Assembly: GCF_014641595.1 (NCBI RefSeq)
Contig: NZ_BMIA01000003.1
Span: 1 to 64,000 of the forward strand
Length of the DNA stretch: 64,000 nucleotides
Reading direction: 5' to 3'
From: Dyadobacter endophyticus
GTDB lineage: Bacteria > Bacteroidota > Bacteroidia > Cytophagales > Spirosomataceae
Shown: positions 1 through 7,694 of the stretch, piece after piece
Numbering within the stretch: position 1 is the first letter of the stretch
Layout: each line of letters begins with the position of its first letter
The notes under the pieces: generated by a model
Databases searched by the model: none
Told to the model about the DNA's origin: nothing
What the model saw: the letters and a program-made list of their open reading frames with translations, nothing else
Translations under genes and position numbers: made by a program

Positions 1-332
1 GACTGATCCATAATGCGTTATGTTTTTGCCAAAAGTAATCAGGCGGCCGCTGCTAAAAAATATGCACTTGATAGGCCGGATACATTGTATCCACCACCTG
101 AGCATTGGCGCTTACAGTTACGTATAGAAAGATTATAATTTGTTTTAATAGCGTCATCGGTATGTAAACTGTGAAAGCCCAAATATAGCGTGTTGTGATA
201 AAGTTAGAAAAGTCGCGCCTCCTTGCACTATAGCAAGAACTTCGCAAAAAGCCACAGAACCCCTTGTTCTGTGTTTTCATCTTTAACATAAAATCCGTTA
301 TCTGAACAAAAGCGGATTTTCTCGGTTTTGTT

Positions 333-785
333 CTACTTGTATCCAATATGTCTACCTATTCTTGTAATATGGAAAATTTCCTCAGGACTAAACTCCCGCC
401 ATTTCCCCGTGCGATCATCATATGAATAATGACCCGCTTCTAAAACCTGACCGTATAGCGTACCAAAATATTCCTTTAATGCGTTGATGTCGTTTCCGAG
501 TATTTCGGCGGAAGATTCATATGACATGGTCCGGTTACCTGCCAACTTTATTGGGCTACTTTGGAGGCTACCATACTTCCAAATCCTTGAAATCACATAA
601 TGATTTAGTGAAGGGCATAGCCGAAGGGAGATTTCGATATTCTCGGGGACGGCGGTTTCTGAAAATTCATCGAAAAGGTCGTGTATCGAAAATTTGTCCT
701 CATGACGTACCCGACGGTAGGCACCGACCAAAAAGGGAATAGTTGGCGAAACGTTCATTTCGCTTAAGAAGCTATACCAAAACAT
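333..785 (-). CDS. hypothetical protein, 150 aa
   Basis: I do not recognise this family. The product is a soluble, mixed-charge 150-residue protein with no signal peptide, membrane segment or clear motif. It starts with ATG and is oriented like the nuclease-like pair upstream, from which it is separated by about 96 bases without an obvious promoter, so it could be the last gene of the same transcription unit. The frame is clean over its length and the composition is protein-like, which is the main support. A role in the neighbouring defence-like block is guesswork. Confidence 0.5.
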   Translation of the reverse strand: MFWYSFLSEMNVSPTIPFLVGAYRRVRHEDKFSIHDLFDEFSETAVPENIEISLRLCPSLNHYVISRIWKYGSLQSSPIKLAGNRTMSYESSAEILGNDINALKEYFGTLYGQVLEAGHYSYDDRTGKWREFSPEEIFHITRIGRHIGYK

Positions 786-881
786 GCTCCAGTTATAAGG
801 GTTAACTTGAAAGCCCTCTTAGACGGGCGCTGGGAACAAAAACTACGATCTCAAAAAGCTTAAAATCGGTGAGCTCAATAA

Positions 882-1934
882 TTACATGGATTTTTCTCCA
901 AATAGCTCACGCCGAATTTGCCAATAATCTAGCAGACAAAATAGCATGCTCCTTAGCTCAACGGTAGCCGTATTGTGTGACACGAAAAGGCGATTCATTG
1001 CTAACGACTCGAACTCCCTCGCTACATTAAAGAGACTTCTCGCCACATCATTTTTTGCGAAATATTCTCCCAATATCATTGTATTAAGCGCTTCAAACTG
1101 GCTATCAACGCTGCTCTTAAGTTGGCGAGCAATTGCTGAACCATCTTTTATGTTTTCCTCAATCAGGCCCATAGCAACATTAATGATTTTCTTTATACCG
1201 AGATTCCCTCTTGTACCATAGGTAAATCCTTCCTTCAACAATTTGCTTCGATCAGACTGCTCGTAGAAAGAGATTTCCTTCAAATTATAATCGATCGCTA
1301 CGGCTATAAATGAGCAGATTAAGTAAAGACATCGCAAGGGCAATTCGCGACGATTTTCCTTAGTAATTGCCTGTTCAGCAAAAAATTTTGCGTGAGTCAA
1401 CCATTCGTTACATGCGTCGAATGAAAGGGGGCTTGCCAATAAACTTTTACAAAGATTCAGACGCCCCTTCCAATCGCCATCTAATTTGCTTAGGGAGTAT
1501 TCACTAATTTGCCGATATAGATCTTCGTCTGAAATCCTATCGAATTGATCTCCCGATGTAGCAAGTTTATTCAAAAAGTTCCCGTCTAATACGACGACAC
1601 CTAGATCTCTTCCAAAATCTTTAACTTCCTGTCTCCTATCTGTGGTAGCAACGATCGCACTTGACGCCTTGGTTGCTATGCGCAATCCTTGAACCCAGAA
1701 TATGCGCTCAATCGCTTGCGGAGTCTTCTTATTTTTGGCGTCAACAATTGTAACTTCTCTAGCAACAGATGATGTTCTGCCATACATCCAGAGATCTATA
1801 TCTGTGACATCAAACCCTTCATACACAAACGGCACTCCACGAACAACGAAATACCCAGACCGAAGGAAGTAATTCCTCAATGTCTCTTCCATCCGGTATC
1901 CTTTAGGCGGTGTCTTATTAAGTATCTCAGTCAT
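882..1934 (-). CDS. PD-(D/E)XK nuclease-like protein (350 aa)
   Basis: The first 120 residues read like a restriction-endonuclease-like fold of the Mrr/YraN kind: a conserved Glu near residue 16-17, an acidic DVTDID segment (D45, D47), and a strand ending in VDAK (D65-x-K67) followed by a helix with Q and E, which together can make the PD-(D/E)XK metal site. The remaining 230 residues are mostly helical and unrecognised. The start overlaps the stop of the upstream 421-aa gene by four bases (ATGA), so the two are translationally coupled and probably act together. By position between a defence-like operon and mobile elements, a role in restricting foreign DNA is plausible. The fold call is from motifs only; the exact family is not known to me. 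Confidence 0.6.
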   Translation of the reverse strand: MTEILNKTPPKGYRMEETLRNYFLRSGYFVVRGVPFVYEGFDVTDIDLWMYGRTSSVAREVTIVDAKNKKTPQAIERIFWVQGLRIATKASSAIVATTDRRQEVKDFGRDLGVVVLDGNFLNKLATSGDQFDRISDEDLYRQISEYSLSKLDGDWKGRLNLCKSLLASPLSFDACNEWLTHAKFFAEQAITKENRRELPLRCLYLICSFIAVAIDYNLKEISFYEQSDRSKLLKEGFTYGTRGNLGIKKIINVAMGLIEENIKDGSAIARQLKSSVDSQFEALNTMILGEYFAKNDVARSLFNVAREFESLAMNRLFVSHNTATVELRSMLFCLLDYWQIRRELFGEKSM

Positions 1935-3196
1935 AGCTTTCCTCCAGTTCGAAGAATTGTTAACATGTCATTTGTTGCTTTGGGACTAAAACTAGTCTGT
2001 TTTTTTCGAACTTTCTCTCGGTTTTGTTCCGGTCCTTGAAATTTTGTGACTGCGGCAGATGGCAAGGCTGTAAGAGAATGTTCGCTTACATCTCCCTGTC
2101 TAATCGCTTGGAGGGCGAGTTCCCCAACTTCCTTTTTTAATAAAGTTAACATTGGCCCGTACCGGCCCTTCTTTGATCCGGGGGATACTCTCACTACGCC
2201 TTTCATCTCCAAAATTTTATAGTCTTCCGCAATCGCAGGAACCGGTCCGACCGGTTCACCTCTTACAAGAGTCGCGAGCAATGCTTCCACCATGGTAATT
2301 TGTCCACGGGAATTCGAGCTTTTCGTCATACCATAAGTAATTGAACTTACGAACGCTTTAGCTAAGTCAAAAGCATCATCTACCATTGAGTTACTGAACT
2401 TTGAAAAGGCGGATGGCAGCGTCATAAATCCGACATCCTCAGTCGAATTACTGACTACATTAATATCAAATATTCCAATGGCTGTAACCTTCTGGAAAAG
2501 AGCGTCCCCTAACATTGATTGTGCGGTGTCCACACTAATACATGCCTTTCTCTTCAACAGTTCGGTCATTTCAGTCAGCTTCGTTTGCTCGAAAGGTTTA
2601 AGAGAATCAAGAACGTTCTTTATTTTCTGAGCAGTATTTCGGCGAAATAGGTTGCCGTTGAAGAGCAACTTACTGTTGCCTACATCCTCAACATCAACGA
2701 AACCGATGCTTTCTGCATCAGAAAATAGCTGAGTTGTCTCGGCCGACGACAATTTAAATTCATCTGAAAGCCGCCCTGATAAGTCGCGCACAAACTCAGG
2801 GCTTAACGAAACATTCTCAGCTAGATCCAATGTCGCCAACTCGACTGGCTTTGGGTCAAGGGAATGAAAAATATCTGATGTATGGCTCAAAACAGTGCCG
2901 CCGGTCACACCAAGAACGGCAATTCCCTTAGACGCAGTGTCAATGTATTCTCCCTCCTTTAAAACTTCAACTAATTTAGGGAGCTCGAAGATCAGATTGA
3001 TATTTGCAGCTTGCGCAAGCGCATTTAGGCGATCATTATCAATTGTAATGTTGTCATTAGCAGAAATTGCAGAAAGAAGGATACCAGCTTTGCCCGCTAA
3101 AAATGTTTTCTCGTAACCTGACTGATTTGTGACACTTTGTAGCTTATTCGTATTGTGGATCAACCAAGAACCTTCAGTTTTATTATCCATATGCAT
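1931..3196 (-). CDS. hypothetical partner of the nuclease-like gene (421 aa)
   Basis: This 421-residue protein is soluble and largely helical, with several Ser/Thr-rich and acidic stretches and a basic C-terminal tail (REKVRKKQTSF). I see no catalytic motif. A second in-frame ATG lies two codons downstream and either could be the start. It is the first gene of a two-gene unit with the PD-(D/E)XK-like gene, the stop and start overlapping by four bases. Such pairing usually means one protein provides sensing or targeting and the other cuts, but this is inference from context alone. AT-rich DNA upstream (3200-3370) probably carries the promoter. Confidence 0.6.
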   Translation of the reverse strand: MHMDNKTEGSWLIHNTNKLQSVTNQSGYEKTFLAGKAGILLSAISANDNITIDNDRLNALAQAANINLIFELPKLVEVLKEGEYIDTASKGIAVLGVTGGTVLSHTSDIFHSLDPKPVELATLDLAENVSLSPEFVRDLSGRLSDEFKLSSAETTQLFSDAESIGFVDVEDVGNSKLLFNGNLFRRNTAQKIKNVLDSLKPFEQTKLTEMTELLKRKACISVDTAQSMLGDALFQKVTAIGIFDINVVSNSTEDVGFMTLPSAFSKFSNSMVDDAFDLAKAFVSSITYGMTKSSNSRGQITMVEALLATLVRGEPVGPVPAIAEDYKILEMKGVVRVSPGSKKGRYGPMLTLLKKEVGELALQAIRQGDVSEHSLTALPSAAVTKFQGPEQNREKVRKKQTSFSPKATNDMLTILRTGGKL

Positions 3197-4098
3197 GCTT
3201 TAAGAGGGTTTTCCTAGTAAAGCTTTATTAATACAGATTCTAATGACTTCGAATTTTCGTTACATGATACCTTCTTATTTGAAATATTAAAGTTAGACTG
3301 GCTACAGGTAGTGTTGGGGAATTTGGCGGAGATAATGGGAAAATAGTATAAAAACGCAAATTATAATTGCAAGATGACGGTGTCGGATTCACGGACGCCG
3401 ATTTTTAGGCAGAGATCCCGTAATGCGCGAATGCCGGTAGGGCGACGATTCGACATTTTTTTATTTATTACCTTTTGATCTACTATAGACTAATCCTGTT
3501 GCTGAGTTCCTGTCTGTGTGTTGGTCGAATCTTCCTGCCGGTTGGCGTTCCTCTATTCTCCATTCTGTCTGTCCTGAGTCGAAACTGTTTCTTTGAGCGT
3601 TTCCCAAGAGCTGAAGGGGTATAGAAAGTCCTAGGCAAACAACACGACGTTGATTGCCCGGACACCCCGCCAAAGTATGGTCGCAACAGTTTCCCAGTCG
3701 CGCCCCCCTTTCGCATCGTTCCAACCAATTCGAAGATCAACAGGTAGTTGGAATGTAGATATACTTACGGTTGCCTGTCCGTTGTAAGCTCTTCAGGTTA
3801 TCCTTTGTCTCTGGCTGCGGTTATCGCCTACTGTCCCACGGTACCGCTAGTTCGATTGTCTGCCCGCCGTCTTAACATATCATGCTATCCCGACACAACC
3901 AATGCCATCTCGTAGCAAAGCAATCTATTGACTTAGAAGTTGAATTTATCAAGTCTGTCAAACTCGGTCATTCAATATTCTGTTATTAAATGACGATATT
4001 ACGATAATGAAATGTAAGGCATTTTGGTTCCAGGTATTTGTCCGAATTTTGCCCTGGTCATTTCGAACTCATCTATTTTGAACTTAATGTCGATCGAG
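3197..4098. other. gene-poor stretch between two defence-like units
   Basis: About 900 bases without a convincing gene. The left part (3197-3370) is AT-rich and likely holds the promoter of the gene pair at 882-3196. The middle (about 3480-3900) has higher GC, and the frames that stay open there overlap one another in antisense and have Arg/Gly/Cys-rich composition that does not look like protein. It may be decayed coding DNA or a structured non-coding RNA; the sequence alone does not decide. Confidence 0.5.
3361..3456 (-). CDS. possible 31-aa small ORF
   Basis: An ATG-started frame of 31 residues (MSNRRPTGIRALRDLC...) with a strongly protein-like, basic amphipathic character, ending in TAA. 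It is too short to judge and no similar gene is known to me. It sits alone in a gene-poor stretch and may be the remnant of a larger gene or chance. Confidence 0.2.
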   Translation of the reverse strand: MSNRRPTGIRALRDLCLKIGVRESDTVILQL

Positions 4099-5520
4099 TT
4101 ATTGTCCTCGCATTTCCGCAGCGATCTTATGAGTTCCGTAAATGACAAAATCTGTCTTGTCTCCCTTCGCCGTTTGCATCTGAGTGAACGAACGCTCAGT
4201 AAAAGGATTCCCTCTGATGACATCCATAGTGCCATTCTTGACGTGGTACGTTTGTTGTCCTACGTTAGAAATACCAGAAGGAGCGATTACAAGGCTTATT
4301 AATTGCAGAACCTCCATCGACGCTAAGTGTGAGCTAAAAGCGAAAACATTTTCCTTCGCTTCAACTATCGCTCTATCTTCCATACCATTTATGTAGTCTG
4401 GGTCATCCAACAAGCCATTTCGTTCGAGAGTTGCCATCGCCACGGTATATTGACCCCACTGTTCTAAGCATGGACGGCCTGGGCCAACAGTTTGAACTTT
4501 CCAATCCGCCCCTTTCATCTTTGTATTATTCGGGTTTGTTGAGACTTTGATGCCGCCGTCAATCACTGGAATCAGGTGGGCATAAGCAATAACATTGAGC
4601 ACCTGTCTAGGCCAAGGTCTATCGACGCAGCTAAAAAGGACGTCGCAATCCAAGGCGGCACGAAACCCAGATTCTTCGCATACACTAAAAGGTACTTCAA
4701 AAATTGAAATCGAATCAGCAGTACTACTACGCCGTAGTCTCTTTCCGATCGCAGAGACTTTTAGCCTTCCGATATCAGATGCAAAAACGTTCATTAAACG
4801 ATCCAGGTTCTTTGCTTCCACTCTGTCAAAGTCCAGTAGCACAATTTTTCTAAAACCTTTCCTTGCGAGGATTTCAGCAACCATACTCCCGACGCTACCA
4901 AGTCCAACAATTCCCACTGTAAGATTTGTGAGCTCTTTTTGTGCTTTTTCTCCCCATGCAGAAATTGTTCTTAGAAGCATCTCGTGGTTCAGTATACGTT
5001 GCTCAGTTGATGGTGAGAGCGAAACTTTTAGCCGCTCGCCAACTACTCGCACGGACGCGCATTGCTTTTTCACATAAGCGCGGCGTTTTGACTGATGTTT
5101 TGACCAGAACCTAGCACTCCACGTCTCATCAGAACCGATTGTTAGCCCTAGCAAAGGTAAACCAGTTGCGGCTATGGCTCCGGCGCTCAACCTAGATTCC
5201 GCTCTGATGTCATCCCGACTCATTGACTGCCAACCAGGGAAGGGATGAGAATGTAGAAACACTAGTCCTTCTCCTCGACTATTTGCGATTTGAAGTGCTC
5301 GCTGAAAGTAAGATGCGGTAAAAGAAACATTCCCATGAACATACCTGTCCCCTTCCTCTGGTAAGATAATTGATGAGATCAGGCCTGAAAATCTTTGTGT
5401 TCCCTTGCTTGGTGAATATGTAGCAAAACACAAATCCTCTTGTCCGTCCTCGCGAATCAGATGGTCGGCTAATGAGTGGTGAATATCACCACTCATTGCC
5501 ACGCTATATGCCTGTTTCAT
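4099..5520 (-). CDS. JAB/JAMM peptidase fused to E1-like (ThiF) adenylyltransferase
   Basis: A 473-residue bifunctional enzyme for a ubiquitin-like conjugation pathway. Residues 1 to about 150 form a JAB/MPN+ metallopeptidase domain with the JAMM zinc site H90-x-H92-P and S101-x-x-D104, and an upstream acidic pair E55/E56 that could give the catalytic Glu. Residues about 185-450 form a ThiF/E1 Rossmann domain: GIVGLGSVG nucleotide loop (203-211), D230/D232 ATP-ribose and metal residues, R241 in the NLDRLMN motif, and D300 after a Cys (SCVD). C351 in GPGRPC is a candidate catalytic cysteine, the place where related proteins carry the E1 thioester Cys. In known families the JAB part trims or removes the ubiquitin-like protein and the E1 part adenylates its C terminus. 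It is the last gene of the operon; its ATG overlaps the E2 stop by four bases. Confidence 0.9.
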   Translation of the reverse strand: MKQAYSVAMSGDIHHSLADHLIREDGQEDLCFATYSPSKGTQRFSGLISSIILPEEGDRYVHGNVSFTASYFQRALQIANSRGEGLVFLHSHPFPGWQSMSRDDIRAESRLSAGAIAATGLPLLGLTIGSDETWSARFWSKHQSKRRAYVKKQCASVRVVGERLKVSLSPSTEQRILNHEMLLRTISAWGEKAQKELTNLTVGIVGLGSVGSMVAEILARKGFRKIVLLDFDRVEAKNLDRLMNVFASDIGRLKVSAIGKRLRRSSTADSISIFEVPFSVCEESGFRAALDCDVLFSCVDRPWPRQVLNVIAYAHLIPVIDGGIKVSTNPNNTKMKGADWKVQTVGPGRPCLEQWGQYTVAMATLERNGLLDDPDYINGMEDRAIVEAKENVFAFSSHLASMEVLQLISLVIAPSGISNVGQQTYHVKNGTMDVIRGNPFTERSFTQMQTAKGDKTDFVIYGTHKIAAEMRGQ

Positions 5521-5864
5521 TCGTTCAAAAGCAGGTTTCTTATGTGAGCCATGTACTCCTTAACCGTCAAACTGGTAGCAGTCCAGTTTGGATGTGGGCG
5601 GCTCCAGTAGATCCATTCTTGGCCAAAACCATTATAGTTCTGGATAGCATTACCTGGGTTAACCCAACCATCATCTATCGCCTTAAAATGAGGCCCAGAC
5701 GGACAATTAGCAGGAAATTCATCTCCAATTTGAAACCCAAGCCATACCTTTTTCCCAGCATTTCTGCCAACATTCACAACATATTCTATGACGACCTGAT
5801 TACCTGCAGGTTCCAACACCGCATATCCCTGTGCGGACAGTTGGGATACAAAATCTGTCTTCAT
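5517..5864 (-). CDS. E2-like ubiquitin-conjugating fold protein (prokaryotic E2 family E type)
   Basis: A compact 115-residue protein with E2-like order: an N-terminal helix, beta strands, the flap-like FPANCPSGPHF motif (F-P-x3-P-x3-F, compare YPxxPP in E2 enzymes), a tryptophan-rich segment, an HPN motif (in SRPHPNWTATS), and a C-terminal helix. This is the layout of the Prok-E2_E family found in bacterial multi-ubiquitin operons. In these systems it takes the ubiquitin-like protein from E1 and passes it to a target. The only cysteine is in the flap (PANCPS), not after HPN where canonical E2s have it; Ser/Thr follow HPN instead. It lies between the tandem ubiquitin-like gene and the JAB-E1 gene with almost no spacing. 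Confidence 0.8.
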   Translation of the reverse strand: MKTDFVSQLSAQGYAVLEPAGNQVVIEYVVNVGRNAGKKVWLGFQIGDEFPANCPSGPHFKAIDDGWVNPGNAIQNYNGFGQEWIYWSRPHPNWTATSLTVKEYMAHIRNLLLNE

Positions 5865-5867
5865 CGT

Positions 5868-6419
5868 TTACGAAACTGGCATGTCACCACGGTAGATACT
5901 AATAAATCTTTTCTCTGGCTTGTGGGTAAGTACAATTTCCTCGTCGGGGTTGTCTTTATATGACTTCTGCCCCCCTCCTTCAAGAAGCTCAACCAGATAG
6001 TAGTCAGACGGTTTGTAAGTTGCACGTTTCAGAATCTGATTAGCTGTTAACGTTTTCCTGTCAGACGTTTCAGTGTCGTCATCAACGTAATAGTTGAAAA
6101 CGATGCTTTCTTTAACGACAAATTTCTCAAAGCCCGGCTGGGATAAATCTATTTTATCGTTTGCATCGATGACTATCAGATCTGAATCATCAATGATCTG
6201 AAAGACCATCAGCTTCGTTTCGTTTTCGAGGCCAACCTTTCGTACAATTTGACTTCTACTAATGATCAAGTCATCAAATACGTGCGGGTCCCCATTAATT
6301 GTAATCAAGTACTTTTTCCCTAGCGGGATCTCAATGCCCTTCGCAATGAATTCTGCGACATTGACTACCTCGTCCCTGATCTCGGCCGATGCAGCATTAA
6401 ATTCCAATGAGTTTTTCAT
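5868..6419 (-). CDS. tandem ubiquitin-like protein (multi-ubiquitin type)
   Basis: A 183-residue protein with an N-terminal extension (about 1-35) and two beta-grasp-like units. The first covers about 36-105 and begins KKYLITINGDPHVFDD; the second covers about 106-183, with KTLTANQILKRA in its middle and FISIYRGDMPVS at the C terminus. The ING-x-x-HxF opening and the R-G-x-x-PVS ending are typical of the bacterial multi-ubiquitin family, which lacks the GlyGly tail of eukaryotic ubiquitin. It should be the protein modifier activated by the E1 domain and processed by the JAB domain downstream. It is the first gene of the operon, three bases before the E2 gene. Palindromes upstream are candidate operators. 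Confidence 0.85.
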   Translation of the reverse strand: MKNSLEFNAASAEIRDEVVNVAEFIAKGIEIPLGKKYLITINGDPHVFDDLIISRSQIVRKVGLENETKLMVFQIIDDSDLIVIDANDKIDLSQPGFEKFVVKESIVFNYYVDDDTETSDRKTLTANQILKRATYKPSDYYLVELLEGGGQKSYKDNPDEEIVLTHKPEKRFISIYRGDMPVS

Positions 6420-6445
6420 CCTAAGTAGTGTTTAATGTTAGATGA

Positions 6446-6537
6446 ATAGCTAGAACCCCTAGCTATCAACAGAACGAACACCGGAATGAAATCGTTTCAT
6501 TACTGACACAGTTTTATGTGTAATACATGAAATAAAA
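6446..6537. promoter_or_regulatory. three palindromes between the Ubl operon and the XRE gene
   Basis: The 201-base divergent gap holds three inverted repeats. At 6446-6466, ATAGCTAG and CTAGCTAT flank five bases. At 6485-6501, AATGAAA and TTTCATT flank TCG. At 6512-6537, TTTTA/TAAAA outer arms enclose ATGT-GTAAT-ACAT. Such dyads are typical operator sites, and the XRE protein encoded on one side is the natural candidate to bind them and control both directions. Confidence 0.5.
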
Positions 6538-6559
6538 TCTTTCGTGAGACAAAAACTAG

Positions 6560-6567
6560 TATATTTG
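6560..6567 (+). promoter_or_regulatory. Bacteroidota -7 element upstream of the XRE gene
   Basis: TATATTTG matches the TAnnTTTG -7 consensus of Bacteroidota promoters and lies 53 bases before the XRE start. A good -33 TTTG at the usual 19-21 base distance is missing, so the promoter may be weak or activator-dependent. Confidence 0.35.
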
Positions 6568-6620
6568 GCCAATTTGACACTTTAAAAAGTAGACAGACAC
6601 GTAACATTTAACCAACTCTT

Positions 6621-7025
6621 ATGCAGCATGAAGTCAATGTAAAGGCCTTAGGCGAGGCCATACAACGCCACCGAGACGCGAAAAAATTGACTGTGCGAGC
6701 AGCTGCTGAGCAAATGGAGAACGTCAGCGCTTCCACACTGTCACGGATTGAACGAGGAAATGTCCCAGATTTGGACACTTATATGAGGCTATGCCGCTGG
6801 TTGGAGGTTGACCCCTCATTTTTCGCGGTAGATGTTACCGATAAGCCTCAGACCGTTAAGGAATCTGCTTTGAAAACAGACGATATTATCGTACATTTAA
6901 GAGCAGATAAATTATTAAATCACTCGACACGGGAAGCACTTATTACCATGATAGAGGTTGCTTATGCCGCTGCCCGGCGAAATGTTTTACCGAATGAAAC
7001 CCAACTCACTGAGGAAGGGATTTAA
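6621..7025 (+). CDS. XRE-family HTH regulator
   Basis: A 134-residue protein with an N-terminal Cro/C1-type helix-turn-helix at about residues 8-66 (AIQRHRDAKKLTVRAAAEQM...SASTLSRIERG) and a helical C-terminal tail. XRE proteins of this size usually repress their own promoter and neighbours. It is divergent from the ubiquitin-like operon and its 3' end overlaps the ImmA/IrrE-type peptidase gene, the classic arrangement in which the peptidase can cleave the regulator and relieve repression. The inference is that this pair controls the ubiquitin-like system. Confidence 0.85.
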   Translation: MQHEVNVKALGEAIQRHRDAKKLTVRAAAEQMENVSASTLSRIERGNVPDLDTYMRLCRWLEVDPSFFAVDVTDKPQTVKESALKTDDIIVHLRADKLLNHSTREALITMIEVAYAAARRNVLPNETQLTEEGI

Positions 7026-7623
7026 GCCACAAGCTGAATCTATTTCACTTGATCTTAGAAGTAGGCTAAATCTCAAGGCAACTGACGCATGTCCAGCTCG
7101 ACAGGTAGCACATCTATTACAGATCCAGGTTGTTTCTATTCAAATGCTACGGAAAATTGCCGAACAGCATTTAACCATCGAATTCCCAAATAGTGCTCAT
7201 TTAGACACGAGCCTGAAAACTCTTGAAAATCGAGATACGCAATTCTCAGCGATGGCAACGATCATTGGTGAGCATCGTATTATAATTTTCAATGAATTGA
7301 ATTCCATTGCTCGTCAAGAAAGCGATATAATGCATGAGCTTGCGCATGTCATCTGTGAGCATCCTGGAAATTGTCTTTCTCAAAAACTGAGAAAATATGA
7401 TCCGCAGCATGAAAATGAGGCAATTTGGCTCGGTGCTACAATTCAGATACCCGAAGCAGGACTGTTTCAACTAGTCAGGGAGGGCAGAACAAATCAACAA
7501 ATTGCTGACAATTACGGATCTAGCCTGCAAATGGCAACCTACCGCCGAAATATTCTCGGTATTGATATTCGAATTTCGAGATCAAACAAGAGCACCACTG
7601 GACCAGTCATTAATAAAGCTTAA
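6994..7623 (+). CDS. ImmA/IrrE-family metallopeptidase
   Basis: About 209 residues from the chosen ATG, with a zinc-peptidase motif HELAH (H114, E115, H118) preceded by a long helix and followed by a likely third ligand in HENEAIWLGA. This is the ImmA/IrrE (COG2856) pattern. Relatives cleave phage or mobile-element repressors (ImmA with ImmR, IrrE/PprI with DdrO). In-frame ATGs exist at 6958, 6982 and 6994; I chose the last because it gives the shortest overlap (32 bases) with the XRE gene. The C-terminal part carries a helix-turn-helix-like NQQIADNYGSSLQMATYRR segment. It forms one unit with the XRE gene. Confidence 0.8.
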   Translation: MKPNSLRKGFKPQAESISLDLRSRLNLKATDACPARQVAHLLQIQVVSIQMLRKIAEQHLTIEFPNSAHLDTSLKTLENRDTQFSAMATIIGEHRIIIFNELNSIARQESDIMHELAHVICEHPGNCLSQKLRKYDPQHENEAIWLGATIQIPEAGLFQLVREGRTNQQIADNYGSSLQMATYRRNILGIDIRISRSNKSTTGPVINKA

Positions 7624-7694
7624 TCTCAATTAATAAAACGGTCTGCAATCCTGCCTCCTAACTATGTTCAACATCCGTTGCCTACGAGTTACGC

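Noticed and set aside
53..346. 97-residue frame on the minus strand
   Set aside because: It overlaps the better-supported 333-785 gene and has an odd composition with scattered cysteines and no recognisable pattern.
3461..3740. Two overlapping minus-strand frames of 85-87 residues
   Set aside because: They overlap each other in different frames, are Arg/Gly/Cys-rich and lack protein-like features.
4099..6419. CBASS, or a BilABCD-type system
   Set aside because: No CD-NTase or effector gene is present for CBASS, and BilABCD encodes JAB and E1 as separate proteins. The tandem Ubl and the JAB-E1 fusion point to the multi-ubiquitin type.
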